Assembly (NCBI RefSeq): GCF_000953635.1
Contig: NZ_LN614830.1
Span: forward strand, 2,409,001 to 2,473,000
DNA from: Legionella micdadei
GTDB taxonomy: Bacteria; Pseudomonadota; Gammaproteobacteria; Legionellales; Legionellaceae
DNA: 64,000 nucleotides
Reading direction: 5' to 3'
The notes beneath the pieces were generated by a model, which ran no database searches, was not told where the DNA came from, and saw only the letters and a program-made list of their open reading frames with translations. Each line of letters starts with the position of its first letter. Position 1 is the stretch's first letter. Position numbers and translations under genes: made by a program. Positions 37,081 to 46,173 of the stretch are shown one piece after another.

Positions 37081-37347
37081 TTATTTGTAAGTTACTGCTG
37101 CTGGACCTAGAATTTGTTGGCATTGAGCCCTTGTTAAATACACGAAACCCTGTCCTTTACAAGCATTGAGCCCTTTGCAAGCATTATTAGCTGTTTTACA
37201 ACTGCTGTAGCCTTTGCAGCCATTTACAGTTAAACACTTAACCATGCCGTGGTGGTGGCAATGTGCTGAAGCAACGGCAGGAACAGCCGAAAATAAAGCT
37301 GCTGCACCAATGGCTAAAGCTGCACCTGTTATTTTCATTTTATCCAT
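37081..37347 (-). CDS. Bufferin-like Cys-rich small secreted peptide (BufA2-like)
   Basis: This 88-residue precursor has a signal peptide (ITGAALAIGAAALFSAVPAVASA). The mature region of about 58 residues begins with a His-rich patch (HCHHHG). It then has regularly spaced cysteines in Gly/Lys/Asn contexts (VKCLTVNGCKGYSSCK, ANNACKGLNACKGQGF). This is the pattern of BufA2-type bufferins, copper-buffering peptides modified by MNIO (DUF692) enzymes. No MNIO or BufC partner gene is present nearby. AAGGA lies 7 nt before this ATG; an adjacent upstream ATG at 37350 is possible. Confidence 0.72.
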   Translation of the reverse strand: MDKMKITGAALAIGAAALFSAVPAVASAHCHHHGMVKCLTVNGCKGYSSCKTANNACKGLNACKGQGFVYLTRAQCQQILGPAAVTYK

Positions 37348-37486
37348 CATAAATTCCTTTTTCAAAGTTAACGAGAGATTGAACAACACAGCTATATCTG
37401 ATTGCAAAAAAAGCAAGAATAAATCTTAATTGCACAAATGAGTTTAGGTGGATAAATTATAAAATGTCAAGTTTTGATCAATATGC

Positions 37487-38128
37487 TTATTTTATTGTCG
37501 GAAAAGGTTTGCGGGGCTCCTTTTGCGATAATTCATTCTTTTTATTGGAGTCAATCGAGGCAAAAACCCTAGCTAAGTCTTCGGTGAAATGATTCAAATT
37601 CGCGTTCATACTAGCAACTAAAGTTTCAATATTTACCTGTTTCGTTTTTTGATGATAATAAAGCACTCCCCTTTTATACAGCTGATTACCGGAATAAATG
37701 AGGTATTCAGCTCGAAGAATACTATTTCCTTCAATATCTACTTCAAATTGTGAAATATCAATTTGTAACTGGTAGTCAGGTTTCGATTTATAGTCCCAAG
37801 GCGCGCTAACTACAGTGGCACCAGGCAATAAAGTTAAAAGATTCGCTTCGATCACCCTCTTTGTATTTTTATCTAAATTTTCAACCCACCGGTGATACTC
37901 TTCCAATTTAACTTCGTGGGAAGTGTAATGAATAATAAACTCAGGTTTTAACATGTACGCAGGGGTATTAATTTCATTTATTCCAATGCGTAAATAGGAG
38001 TATTTTTTCACCGGCTTTTGCATAGGCGAAATTGGATTGAGCACATAAAATTGCGAATCGGGGCTGCGACCACAAGATATGAGCATAACACTCACTAATA
38101 TAATCACTCCTATTATGCTCCCTCTCAC
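37487..38128 (-). CDS. ABC-type transport auxiliary lipoprotein (PqiC/DUF330-like)
   Basis: This 213-residue protein has a lipoprotein signal (IIGVIILVSVMLISCG). The mature start SPDSQFYVLNPI is typical of the MCE-associated outer-membrane lipoprotein family. It overlaps the MCE gene by 4 nt (ATGA type), so the two are translationally coupled. It probably receives lipids from the MCE bridge at the outer membrane. Confidence 0.82.
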   Translation of the reverse strand: MRGSIIGVIILVSVMLISCGRSPDSQFYVLNPISPMQKPVKKYSYLRIGINEINTPAYMLKPEFIIHYTSHEVKLEEYHRWVENLDKNTKRVIEANLLTLLPGATVVSAPWDYKSKPDYQLQIDISQFEVDIEGNSILRAEYLIYSGNQLYKRGVLYYHQKTKQVNIETLVASMNANLNHFTEDLARVFASIDSNKKNELSQKEPRKPFPTIK

Positions 38129-39021
38129 TTTCTCCCTCGCAATAATGATTCTGGATATCGTAATAAATAATCTGTCAAATTCTGAGTCGAATTTGCAGCA
38201 GCAGATACGTCTTTCATGCTTTGATTAAACGTGTTAAACGTTGGTGGAATAATTTCGTCCAAATTAGTAGCCAAGCTCGAGACTTGCTTTAAGCTCTCGC
38301 CGAAAGCAACAAATACAGGCGGCATTAAGTGATTTAAGTTTAGCGCTAAAGCAGAAACATCTCCTAAGCTATGGTTAAAATTAGTTAAAGTTGGCGGTAT
38401 CAGTTCATGCAAATGAGTAACCAATCGATCCATACTTATAGCCATATTTTTTGTTGCATCGAATGCGCCATTTACTTTTTCAGAGTGAACAAAATCACTA
38501 ATATCTTCAAACGCTTTTTTAGCCGCTGTAAAAGCTTCATCTAAACTTGTGTATTCCCGAGGTGTATTACTCGTAGGAAAAATAGGGTAGCCACGGAACT
38601 CAGCCTTTATAGGAGGTTGCGGGGGAATAGCTTTTTCTATATCAATCGAGGCAATTCCCGTTAAATAATTAGGTTTTTTTATCGTAGCGACATACCCTTT
38701 ACTGATTAACAATTGGATAGGGCTTTGCTCTCCAACAAATGTTCTTTCGACAAAAAATTGGACATAGACAGGAATTTTTATTTTGTTTTTAGTTTCATTT
38801 TCTGTGATCTCGATGCGCTTAACTTCGCCTATTTTTACTCCTCGATATGTCACATCTGAGCTTACATTCACCCCTGCCAAAGAGCCTCTAAAAAACATAA
38901 CATAAGTTTCGACTTTTTCACGGATGTATTCATCGTATGCATAAAGTCCGATAATGATTGTCAAACTGATTGCTCCACCCACAAACAGCCCAACTAATGT
39001 ATATAATCGTTCCTGACGCAT
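38125..39021 (-). CDS. MCE (MlaD-like) substrate-binding protein
   Basis: This 298-residue protein has an N-terminal membrane anchor (TLVGLFVGGAISLTIIIGLY), one MCE domain (about residues 38-125, with FRGSLAGVNVSSDVTYRGVKIGEV) and a C-terminal helical region with a repeated pattern IPPTLTNFNHS / MPPVFVAFGES / IPPTFNTFNQS. It would form a hexameric periplasmic ring carrying lipids. It lies 9 nt after the permease gene. Confidence 0.88.
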   Translation of the reverse strand: MRQERLYTLVGLFVGGAISLTIIIGLYAYDEYIREKVETYVMFFRGSLAGVNVSSDVTYRGVKIGEVKRIEITENETKNKIKIPVYVQFFVERTFVGEQSPIQLLISKGYVATIKKPNYLTGIASIDIEKAIPPQPPIKAEFRGYPIFPTSNTPREYTSLDEAFTAAKKAFEDISDFVHSEKVNGAFDATKNMAISMDRLVTHLHELIPPTLTNFNHSLGDVSALALNLNHLMPPVFVAFGESLKQVSSLATNLDEIIPPTFNTFNQSMKDVSAAANSTQNLTDYLLRYPESLLRGRK

Positions 39022-39030
39022 AACTGTCCC

Positions 39031-39789
39031 TTAATAGGCAATTAATTTGAAATAAATGCTACTTATTACTAACCACACAAAACTTCGAGTAATAATTCGC
39101 GACATTGCCTTTCTTAATAGAGAATGTCTTGTTGCTACTTGATAATAGTAATAGCCTACGATCAGACTCACTATAGTGCAATATAATGTCATCTTAATTA
39201 CTGAATAAATAAGACCAGAGCTTGTAACAGTGTTTGTTAAATGAAACATGTATTCATAAATATCGGTATATAAAAGAAATCGAAAACAGAAATAGATGCT
39301 GATAAAGACAATGCTCACTGAGTACAAGTATAAAACCAGCGCACTGAAGGTAATTCCCAACATGATTGGAATAATATAGAGCACAATGACTTCGTCAGGT
39401 GATAAATTCAACTTTTTGATGCGTGCAGTAATCAAATTTAAAGCAGTTTGCAACGACAACATAAGTCCAATGAGAAAAGGCAGAAAATCATAAAATAATA
39501 TTTTCTGAGAAATCAATAATACTTGGTGCTGTAAGTTATATGGACTCAGAATATTATAAATATTGAGTACAATCGATATACCTAGCAGAGAGCTAATCAA
39601 CATCAACGGAATTAAAAGCCTAACACCGGAACGGTAGACTGTGTATAGCAGTCCATGCCATGAAAGAGACAACCTACCTGTTAGAAGATCCACAAAATTC
39701 AAACATAAATGACCAAAAAAATAGAAAAAAATGATAATTGAACCTAATACTGGCGCTCCATAGTAACGTAATCGTTCTGGTAAGTGCAT
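39031..39789 (-). CDS. Divergent MlaE-like permease of an MCE transporter
   Basis: This 252-residue integral membrane protein has about six hydrophobic segments. Position upstream of MCE and lipoprotein genes, size and helix pattern match MlaE. The family's coupling-helix motif (E-x-I-D-AL..M..DP) is poorly kept; the corresponding region reads ITARIKKLNLSPDEVIVLYI. The ATG at 39789 has AAGGAT upstream; a GTG at 39822 is less likely. No ATPase gene lies between it and the MCE gene, which is unusual. Assignment rests on context as much as sequence. Confidence 0.7.
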   Translation of the reverse strand: MHLPERLRYYGAPVLGSIIIFFYFFGHLCLNFVDLLTGRLSLSWHGLLYTVYRSGVRLLIPLMLISSLLGISIVLNIYNILSPYNLQHQVLLISQKILFYDFLPFLIGLMLSLQTALNLITARIKKLNLSPDEVIVLYIIPIMLGITFSALVLYLYSVSIVFISIYFCFRFLLYTDIYEYMFHLTNTVTSSGLIYSVIKMTLYCTIVSLIVGYYYYQVATRHSLLRKAMSRIITRSFVWLVISSIYFKLIAY

Positions 39790-40024
39790 CCTCTTATCCT
39801 TATTCAGGGGGTAACAACTCACACCGACAAAGGAAGGCCAGATTGGTTTAATGGGTTATTCCCAAATGAGTTATCACACTATTCTTTAATAATACGGGAA
39901 TTGCAAGGATTTAAAAACATCAATATGAGATCTGTTCAACATTAAGAAATAGTTAAAGGGAGAAAGTGTTAAGGAAAGTAAAGATGGATGAAGGCATCTA
40001 TCGTTGGGATACCTTCATTCGAAA

Positions 40025-40249
40025 CTAATTAGCGTCTACTGCTTCTGAGCGCTTTCTTGTTGCTTTTTTGTGTTGTTTCCAATCACGGTCTTTTGCAAAA
40101 ATGAAGCTTGCTGCTTCTTCGATGAAGAAACCGATATCATCGATATTTGCCCAAGCACAATACTCAGAAATTTTATCGAAAGTTTCACTACTTATTTCAG
40201 CTTTGATTTTTTCCTTCTTATGTACACGAGTTCCATTGATAATTGGCAT
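40025..40249 (-). CDS. Small ribbon-helix-helix-like protein, unknown function
   Basis: This 74-residue basic protein has GAGG 6 nt before the ATG at 40249. A strand-like segment (KIKAEISSETF) is followed by two amphipathic helices (DKISEYCAWANI, DDIGFFIEEAASFIFAKDRDWKQH), consistent with a ribbon-helix-helix DNA-binding fold, and then a Lys/Arg-rich tail. It stands alone. No toxin partner is adjacent. The function is not recognised. Confidence 0.55.
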   Translation of the reverse strand: MPIINGTRVHKKEKIKAEISSETFDKISEYCAWANIDDIGFFIEEAASFIFAKDRDWKQHKKATRKRSEAVDAN

Positions 40250-40366
40250 ATTGACCTCAACTGTTATTTTAAGCGTCATCAATCTTAGCAAATAAAATTC
40301 CTATTGCAAAGTGAACAACAAAACCTTATCCGTCATCGATAGCTAGCGTCATATATTCACTTCAAA

Positions 40367-41095
40367 TTAGGAAACAATAGCAAAAGGTTTTGGAAATTCG
40401 GGATAAAAACTACTCCACATTCTATCGCAGAAGCGAAGCACATTCTCATGCTTGTTTAGATGGGTTTTCAAAGCATCCACATAAGGCACCCACACAATAT
40501 TCGCCAAAAATGGAAAAGCAATCGCATCGATGGTACTTGGTTCATTTCCATGGAAATATTTCTTCTCACCCAGCAAGTCCGCAATGGCATCAAGCGTTCT
40601 ATAGCCCATCTCTAAAATTTCTTCATATTTATGACGCCCAATGCCTTGAGAGTATAAAGTTTTCAGTATGTTCTTACGTACTACAGTTGGAATAACTAAT
40701 TTGGATAATGCTGGCATTTTGTCAAAGAAAGCCTTCTTAACAACCGGCCAATTTGGTTCATATTGCCAACGCATATAAACCATAATCCAATATAACCGCT
40801 CAGCAAAAGTATTATCGAGTATTACAGTCAATGCTTTCTGTTCTTTATTTAAATTTCTATCAAGAAAATCGCCGAATTTTCTTTTTAAATAATCAATAAT
40901 CATCTCACTATCAGCAAGCGTCTTACCGTCGATTTTAATGAAAGGAAGCTTACCTTTAGGTGCTTTGCGCGGATCCCTCACAAATCGAATTTCGAAAGGA
41001 ATTTCTGCCATGCGCAAATAAGTCTCGACCTTTAGGCAGAATGGACTAGCATTTGGCAATCCCCAAATACCAGGAAATTGGTACAATGTAATCAT
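40367..41095 (-). CDS. Glutathione S-transferase-like protein (metaxin/Fax type)
   Basis: This 242-residue protein has an N-terminal thioredoxin-like GST domain (MITLYQFPGIWGLPNASPFCLKVETYLR, then KLPFIKIDGKTLADSEMII with the Ser of the glutathione site). An all-helical C-terminal domain ends in a conserved TIDAIAFPFLANIVW segment. This is the Failed-axon/Cdr-1/metaxin-like GST group. AAGGA precedes the ATG. The enzymatic substrate is unknown. Confidence 0.82.
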   Translation of the reverse strand: MITLYQFPGIWGLPNASPFCLKVETYLRMAEIPFEIRFVRDPRKAPKGKLPFIKIDGKTLADSEMIIDYLKRKFGDFLDRNLNKEQKALTVILDNTFAERLYWIMVYMRWQYEPNWPVVKKAFFDKMPALSKLVIPTVVRKNILKTLYSQGIGRHKYEEILEMGYRTLDAIADLLGEKKYFHGNEPSTIDAIAFPFLANIVWVPYVDALKTHLNKHENVLRFCDRMWSSFYPEFPKPFAIVS

Positions 41096-41222
41096 GTTGG
41101 CTATTCCTTAGCTATAGCACTGTGTTTGTAAAATTTTGGAGAATTCAAGGTCTGTTGACCCTCAAATCTCGCGAGATGATAATCTGTCAAATAGGTAGTA
41201 AACAAGTTTAGGAAAGAGAAAA

Positions 41223-41711
41223 ATGATTCAATGTCCTTGCGGTTCAGAAACGCATTATCTGGCTTGCTGCGGCAGATATATAGAAAATCAGGAAACACCC
41301 AATACCCCAGAAAGCTTAATGCGCTCACGCTATACGGCCTATTCTCAAGCTAACATCGGCTACATCAAAAAAACCATGAGTGGTAAATCGTTAGAAGGGT
41401 TTGATGCAGCTGAGGCCGAGCGCTGGGCAAAACAGGCTACTTGGATTGGATTACGAATTATAAAAAGCTACTTGGATCCTAAACGACAGGATGTTGGCTA
41501 TGTCGAATTTATTGCAAGTTATCAAATGCAAGGAGAAAATCAAACAATCCATGAACTAAGTCAATTTCAGCGGCATGAAGGCAAATGGTTCTATACGGAT
41601 GGTACTCATCTTAAGACTCCTTTGCCGCCTAAAAAACCGAAAATTTCCCGTAATGCACCTTGTCCTTGTGGAAGTCAAAAGAAATACAAAAATTGTCATG
41701 GGAAAGTATAG
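41223..41711 (+). CDS. YchJ family SEC-C motif protein (UPF0225)
   Basis: This 162-residue protein has a zinc-binding SEC-C-like motif at each end: CPCGSETHYLACCG at residues 4-17 and RNAPCPCGSQKKYKNCHG at the C-terminus. Between them is the NTF2-like YchJ domain (PESLMRSRYTAYSQANIGYI). This is normal YchJ architecture and length. Its function is unknown. Confidence 0.9.
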   Translation: MIQCPCGSETHYLACCGRYIENQETPNTPESLMRSRYTAYSQANIGYIKKTMSGKSLEGFDAAEAERWAKQATWIGLRIIKSYLDPKRQDVGYVEFIASYQMQGENQTIHELSQFQRHEGKWFYTDGTHLKTPLPPKKPKISRNAPCPCGSQKKYKNCHGKV

Positions 41712-42084
41712 CAAGTGGTTGGGTCATTGATCTGGGAGGGATTTTTACCTTCCAACTCAGGAAGCCCCGGTGTAAGCATAACCATAACCAGGAAATTGAA
41801 AAAGGGTACTCAGGACAATGCCTGAGGCCGGCTGCTGACTACGCATCAAAAATGCCCAAGAGCTTCTTCGTGCGCACCCAAGCCACCACACAGACACACA
41901 CCTGAATGAGCGTGCTATCACGTTTTCAGTCAAGGGAATCTCAAGCTACCTTCAGGAACTGAATCATTAAAGAACAATGTCGAAAAATCCTATTGCTAAT
42001 TATTTTTAAATTTGCTTTAATCCACCCGTCTTATGGATTCCGCATGGAAGATTGCAAGTAAGCTCAAATACATGGAAATGGATG
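41712..42084. other. Leader region of the flagellar-type operon
   Basis: These 373 nt contain no convincing gene. The stretch 41730-41910 is visibly richer in G+C than its surroundings. A sigma70-like promoter lies at 41993-42021. I found no sigma54 (-24/-12) or sigma28-type flagellar promoter. Confidence 0.5.
41993..42021 (+). promoter_or_regulatory. Candidate sigma70 promoter of the fliQ-TPR operon
   Basis: TTGCTA (41993-41998) and TTTAAT (42016-42021) are separated by 17 nt and lie about 64 nt before the fliQ start. The match is moderate. Confidence 0.4.
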
Positions 42085-42354
42085 ATGTCTAACGATTTAG
42101 CGATTTTTTTATCGAAACAGCTGCTTTGGCACGCTTTGTTGATCCCCTCGCCCGTTATTCTGACGGCTCTCTTTTGCGGGCTAATCATTTCAATTTTACA
42201 AGCCATCACTCAAATTCAGGATTCATCCCTAAGCTTTATTCCTAAAATTCTAGCGGTTGTCTTAATGCTCATGCTCTGTGGCGAATGGATGCTGCATTCC
42301 CTTGTTGATTTCACCAAAAATCTGATCGCAAGCATTCCGGAGACAATAGGATGA
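42085..42354 (+). CDS. fliQ: Flagellar export apparatus protein FliQ
   Basis: This 89-residue protein, the exact family length, has two membrane hairpin segments (HALLIPSPVILTALFCGLIISILQAITQIQD and FIPKILAVVLMLMLCGEWML). ISILQAITQIQ matches the FliQ/SctS core. It is part of the FliPQR export gate. ATGs at 42082 and 42085 are both possible. It is the first gene of the operon and overlaps fliR by 4 nt. Confidence 0.93.
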   Translation: MSNDLAIFLSKQLLWHALLIPSPVILTALFCGLIISILQAITQIQDSSLSFIPKILAVVLMLMLCGEWMLHSLVDFTKNLIASIPETIG

Positions 42355-43106
42355 TCACTGTCAGCTATTCTCCATTTGCTGTTTTTGCTCTAGTCGCCAT
42401 TCGCCTCGGTGTGATCTTAATTTTCACTCCTATTCAAGCAATCCGACAATTGCCTATTCATGTACGGCTATTCATTGTGTTTGCGTTGAGCATTTTTCTT
42501 GTCAGCAACTTATCCTTGTCCGTGCGACCACCGGATGAGATCGGTTTAGCTATCGACGCACTGGTAGAATTAAGTAATGGCTTAATTTTATCCATTAGCC
42601 TTTTTGCCGCTTTTGCCGTTTTCCAGATTGCCGGTCAATTAATCGATACACAAATTGGCTTGAATTCTCTTGCCATTTTGAATCCCGTTGATCATTCTTA
42701 TGATCCACTAACTGGCCGTTTATTATCCCTTTTTGCGGTTTTAACCTTTTTTGCTTTGAACGGGCATCATCGATTAATACAAGGGTTAGCTTTTTCATTA
42801 ACAATTATCCCTCCAGGCAAACTTATTTTTTTCAACCATCTTAGCCTTTTGCTTAATCAATTTGGTTTGGTTCTTAACCTCGCTTGGATGCTGGCTAGCC
42901 CGGTGCTCATCGCCATACTGCTCATTGAATTCTTGAGTGCCATCATCACCCGAAATATGCCGCAAATGAGTACTTATTTTTTAGCAATGCCGATTAAAAT
43001 TTTGCTTGGCTTTTTTCTTCTTATTTTTATATTTAATTATGTTACTCCGCTGGCGGATCACCTTTTCAACCTCTGTTTTCAAACGTGGCATGAGGTGATG
43101 GTATGA
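42351..43106 (+). CDS. fliR: Flagellar export apparatus protein FliR
   Basis: This 251-residue polytopic protein has the FliR/SctT pattern, including VAIRLGVILIFTPI near the N-terminus, AGQLIDTQIGLNSLAILNP in the middle and the ISAFNIF-like region (MPQMSTYFLAMPIKILLGF) near the end. It belongs to the FliPQR gate. It overlaps fliQ and flhB by 4 nt each. Confidence 0.93.
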   Translation: MITVSYSPFAVFALVAIRLGVILIFTPIQAIRQLPIHVRLFIVFALSIFLVSNLSLSVRPPDEIGLAIDALVELSNGLILSISLFAAFAVFQIAGQLIDTQIGLNSLAILNPVDHSYDPLTGRLLSLFAVLTFFALNGHHRLIQGLAFSLTIIPPGKLIFFNHLSLLLNQFGLVLNLAWMLASPVLIAILLIEFLSAIITRNMPQMSTYFLAMPIKILLGFFLLIFIFNYVTPLADHLFNLCFQTWHEVMV

Positions 43107-44155
43107 GCGATAAAACAGAGAAAGCAACGCCTTATAAACTGCAAAAGGCGAAAGAAAAGGGCTACGTCAATAAAAGCATTGAGTTGAATTCCACATTAAT
43201 TTTAATCGGTTTGCTCATTGTAACTAGCGCTCTATGGCCTTCAGTGCTACAGCACATTAAGGCGTTAATGATGCATCTATTCTTTTTTGCGACACATCTA
43301 CCCATGAGCATTGATAACCTGGATAAATTACAGCAATTTTTCTTATCCACCTTAATTCGCTTATGGTTACCTTTTGCCCTAACAAGCATACTTTTACTTG
43401 TTCTATCAACGATTGCTCAAACTGGTTTTGTTTGGTCCACAAGTGCGCTTACACCTAATTTTAATCGGTTAAATTTAGCTCAAGAGCTGAAACGATTATT
43501 TTCATTTAACTCTTTATTTTTGGGAATAAAGTCAAGTCTCAAATTACTCTTAATTTTCATATTAATCCTTTTAAATCTTCCTCGTGAAATTAATACCTTA
43601 TTACAACTACACGCTCTCAACCCTAGCGCCCATCCTCATTTAATAATGCAGCTAATTTTAAAATTGGGTTTGCAACTTTTATTATTGTTATTTGCACTAG
43701 CCATATTAGATAAGCTCTATATGAGCTGGAAATATAAAAAAGACAATCGCATGAGTAAACAGGAAGTTAAAGACGAGTATCGCCAACGTGAAGGCGATCC
43801 TAAAATTAAATCTAAAATCAAACAATTGCAGCAACAAATAAGGCAAAAAACAGCAGCATTAGAACAAGTAAAAACAGCCGATGTAATGATTACTAATCCC
43901 ACCCACTTAGCAATTGCCCTGAAATACGAACGCAGCATCATGCCTGCACCGAAAGTGGTGTTTAAAGCGCGTGGAGAATTTGCCCATCACGCAAGGGTAC
44001 TGGCCGAGCGCCATGCTATTCCGATTATCCAAAATAAATCATTTGCGCAATCATTGTTTGCCACTGTGGAGTTAAATCAATGGATTCACACCGAACATTT
44101 CCCAGTTGCTGCCCTAATTTTTCGTGAGATTTATCGCAACCAAGGTATCTCATGA
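43103..44155 (+). CDS. flhB: Flagellar export switch protein FlhB
   Basis: This 350-residue protein begins DKTEKATPYKLQKAKEKG, the family start. It has four membrane segments and a cytoplasmic domain with the intact autocleavage motif NPTH (residues 265-268) in VMITNPTHLAIALKY. FlhB cleavage switches export from rod/hook to later substrates, so substrate switching is presumably retained even though no filament genes are present. It overlaps both neighbours by 4 nt. Confidence 0.96.
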   Translation: MSDKTEKATPYKLQKAKEKGYVNKSIELNSTLILIGLLIVTSALWPSVLQHIKALMMHLFFFATHLPMSIDNLDKLQQFFLSTLIRLWLPFALTSILLLVLSTIAQTGFVWSTSALTPNFNRLNLAQELKRLFSFNSLFLGIKSSLKLLLIFILILLNLPREINTLLQLHALNPSAHPHLIMQLILKLGLQLLLLLFALAILDKLYMSWKYKKDNRMSKQEVKDEYRQREGDPKIKSKIKQLQQQIRQKTAALEQVKTADVMITNPTHLAIALKYERSIMPAPKVVFKARGEFAHHARVLAERHAIPIIQNKSFAQSLFATVELNQWIHTEHFPVAALIFREIYRNQGIS

Positions 44156-46161
44156 TGGAAAACAATAGAAATAAATATCAGGGTAACAGTGAATTGATCA
44201 TGATAAGTTTTGCAATCAGCATATTACTTATCTTATTTATTCCCATTCCAGCTGGATTACTCGATTTTTTACTCATCATCAACTTTAGTTGGGCTTTAAT
44301 TATACTTCTCCTAACGTTTTATACTGATAAGCCTTTGAGTTTTTCTACTTTCCCAGCGCTATTACTGCTTTCAACCCTTTTTCGCTTATCGCTTAATATT
44401 TCTGCTACTCGCCTTATTTTGACCAACGGCAATGCCGGAAATGTCATTCAAGCAATAGGGCAGTATGTCATCCGCGGCAATTACATAATGGGATTAGTGG
44501 TTTTTTTAATTCTAATTCTCATTCAGTATCTCGTGATCACCAATGGTGCCCAACGAGTGGCCGAAGTAGCCGCTAGGTTTACCTTAGACAGCATGCCGGG
44601 TAAGCAAATGAGTATTGACGCCGATCTCAATATGGGCATTATCTCCCAAGCGGAAGCAAAATTTAGGCGCGCCCAAATTGAAAAGGAAGCCAATTTCTAT
44701 GGCTCCATGGATGGTGCATCTAAATTTGTTAAGGGAGATGCGATTGCCGGTATTTTAATTATTTTAGTCGATATTCTTGGTGGGTTTGCCATCGGCATGG
44801 CACAAAAAGGATTAAGTCTTACTGAATCGATTCAGCGATATACGTTGCTTACCGTAGGCGATGGTTTAGTAACTCAAGTTCCTGCACTCATCATTTCAAC
44901 AGCGACCGGAATTATTGTAACGAGAGCAGCCACTGACACCCAGCTTGGTGGTGAAATTTCTAAACAAATTGCAGCTTATCCTAAAAGTTTAATTATGGTT
45001 TGTTTTGGCCTCTTAAGCTTGCTACTGCTAAAAGGCATTCCTGCCATGCCTGTAATCACTATTTCAGGCTTAGTTGCCATTGCCGCCTGGTTTGCACTTC
45101 GATCAAAGGCGGAAGAAACCATTGAAGAAATTGAAGAATCCCTTTACGAAAAAATTAAAATTTATCCGATAGAAATCCAGTTGCATCAGGAGTTATATGC
45201 TTGCCTAGCCCAACAAGAGCAAACCTTTCTTCAGTACTTGCAACAAGTCAGGGAACGCTTAGCTTTTGAAATCGGTTTTGTCATGCCTGAAGTCAAATTA
45301 ATAAGCGATAAAAAACTCAGTTATCCATTTTATTGCATCAGTATCCAGGGTAATAATCAAGGCTACCACCAACTGCATTTTGATAAAGTTCTCGCGATTG
45401 TTTCAAGTCGAACGCATCAAGAAACCACCATCCTGAATCAAGGTATTGAAGTACGAGATCCCAGCTATGGATTGCCTGCAGTTTGGATTGATGCAAATCA
45501 AGAAACCAAAGCGATTGAAATGGGATATACCCTCTGTGATCCCATTAATGTGCTGATCACTCACGTAAAAGAAGTTGTTTATAATCATACTGCTGATTTG
45601 CTTACCAGAACGGAAACAGGAGCTCTACTCGAGCAAGCGGATATACGTCATCTTCGCGATGAACTTATCCCTACCCTATTATCGCTTAGCCACGTCCAAT
45701 GTATTCTTAAAAATTTATTACAAGAAAAAGTTTCAATCCGTAACTTATCCACTATTCTCGAAGTTTTGCTTGAACATGCAAAAAATATCACTGATCCAGG
45801 CCAACTTACTGAACTAGTCCGCATGCGTCTTGGTGCAGCGATTTGCCAAAAATTAATGATTAATCAAAAGAGTTTACAGGTACTCACACTTGCACCTGTC
45901 TTAGAGCAAAAGCTCAATCAAAATTTGGGCAAAGATTTTTGGGCATTAGAACCCAGTTTAACTGAAACCTTTATTACTTCTCTTGCCAATCAAGTTGAAA
46001 AAATGCTTGGTGAAAGAAAGAGACCGGTTTTGCTCTGTTCTTCAGCCCTGCGAAAACACATAAAACAATTAACACAGCGAGTGATTCCACATCTTACTGT
46101 ACTGGCCATGAATGAAGTACCGGTCAGTATTTCAGTTGAATCATTCGCAGTTGTACAATAA
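44152..46161 (+). CDS. flhA: Flagellar export apparatus protein FlhA
   Basis: This 669-residue protein has an N-terminal half with about eight membrane segments and the FHIPEP-type signature (VAEVAARFTLDSMPGKQMSIDADLNMG, then EANFYGSMDGASKFVKGDAIAGI). The C-terminal cytoplasmic platform domain follows. The length is near normal (about 690). It forms the nonameric export ring that docks chaperone-substrate complexes. It overlaps flhB by 4 nt. Confidence 0.97.
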   Translation: MMENNRNKYQGNSELIMISFAISILLILFIPIPAGLLDFLLIINFSWALIILLLTFYTDKPLSFSTFPALLLLSTLFRLSLNISATRLILTNGNAGNVIQAIGQYVIRGNYIMGLVVFLILILIQYLVITNGAQRVAEVAARFTLDSMPGKQMSIDADLNMGIISQAEAKFRRAQIEKEANFYGSMDGASKFVKGDAIAGILIILVDILGGFAIGMAQKGLSLTESIQRYTLLTVGDGLVTQVPALIISTATGIIVTRAATDTQLGGEISKQIAAYPKSLIMVCFGLLSLLLLKGIPAMPVITISGLVAIAAWFALRSKAEETIEEIEESLYEKIKIYPIEIQLHQELYACLAQQEQTFLQYLQQVRERLAFEIGFVMPEVKLISDKKLSYPFYCISIQGNNQGYHQLHFDKVLAIVSSRTHQETTILNQGIEVRDPSYGLPAVWIDANQETKAIEMGYTLCDPINVLITHVKEVVYNHTADLLTRTETGALLEQADIRHLRDELIPTLLSLSHVQCILKNLLQEKVSIRNLSTILEVLLEHAKNITDPGQLTELVRMRLGAAICQKLMINQKSLQVLTLAPVLEQKLNQNLGKDFWALEPSLTETFITSLANQVEKMLGERKRPVLLCSSALRKHIKQLTQRVIPHLTVLAMNEVPVSISVESFAVVQ

Positions 46162-46173
46162 GGATGAAAAGGA

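Noticed and set aside
41660-41905. Open frame overlapping the end of ychJ and the following intergenic region
   Set aside because: It starts inside ychJ in another frame, has no ribosome binding site and encodes no recognisable feature.
41900-42084. Sigma54 (GG-N10-GC) or sigma28 promoter for the flagellar-type operon
   Set aside because: No acceptable match was found; only a sigma70-like element is present.
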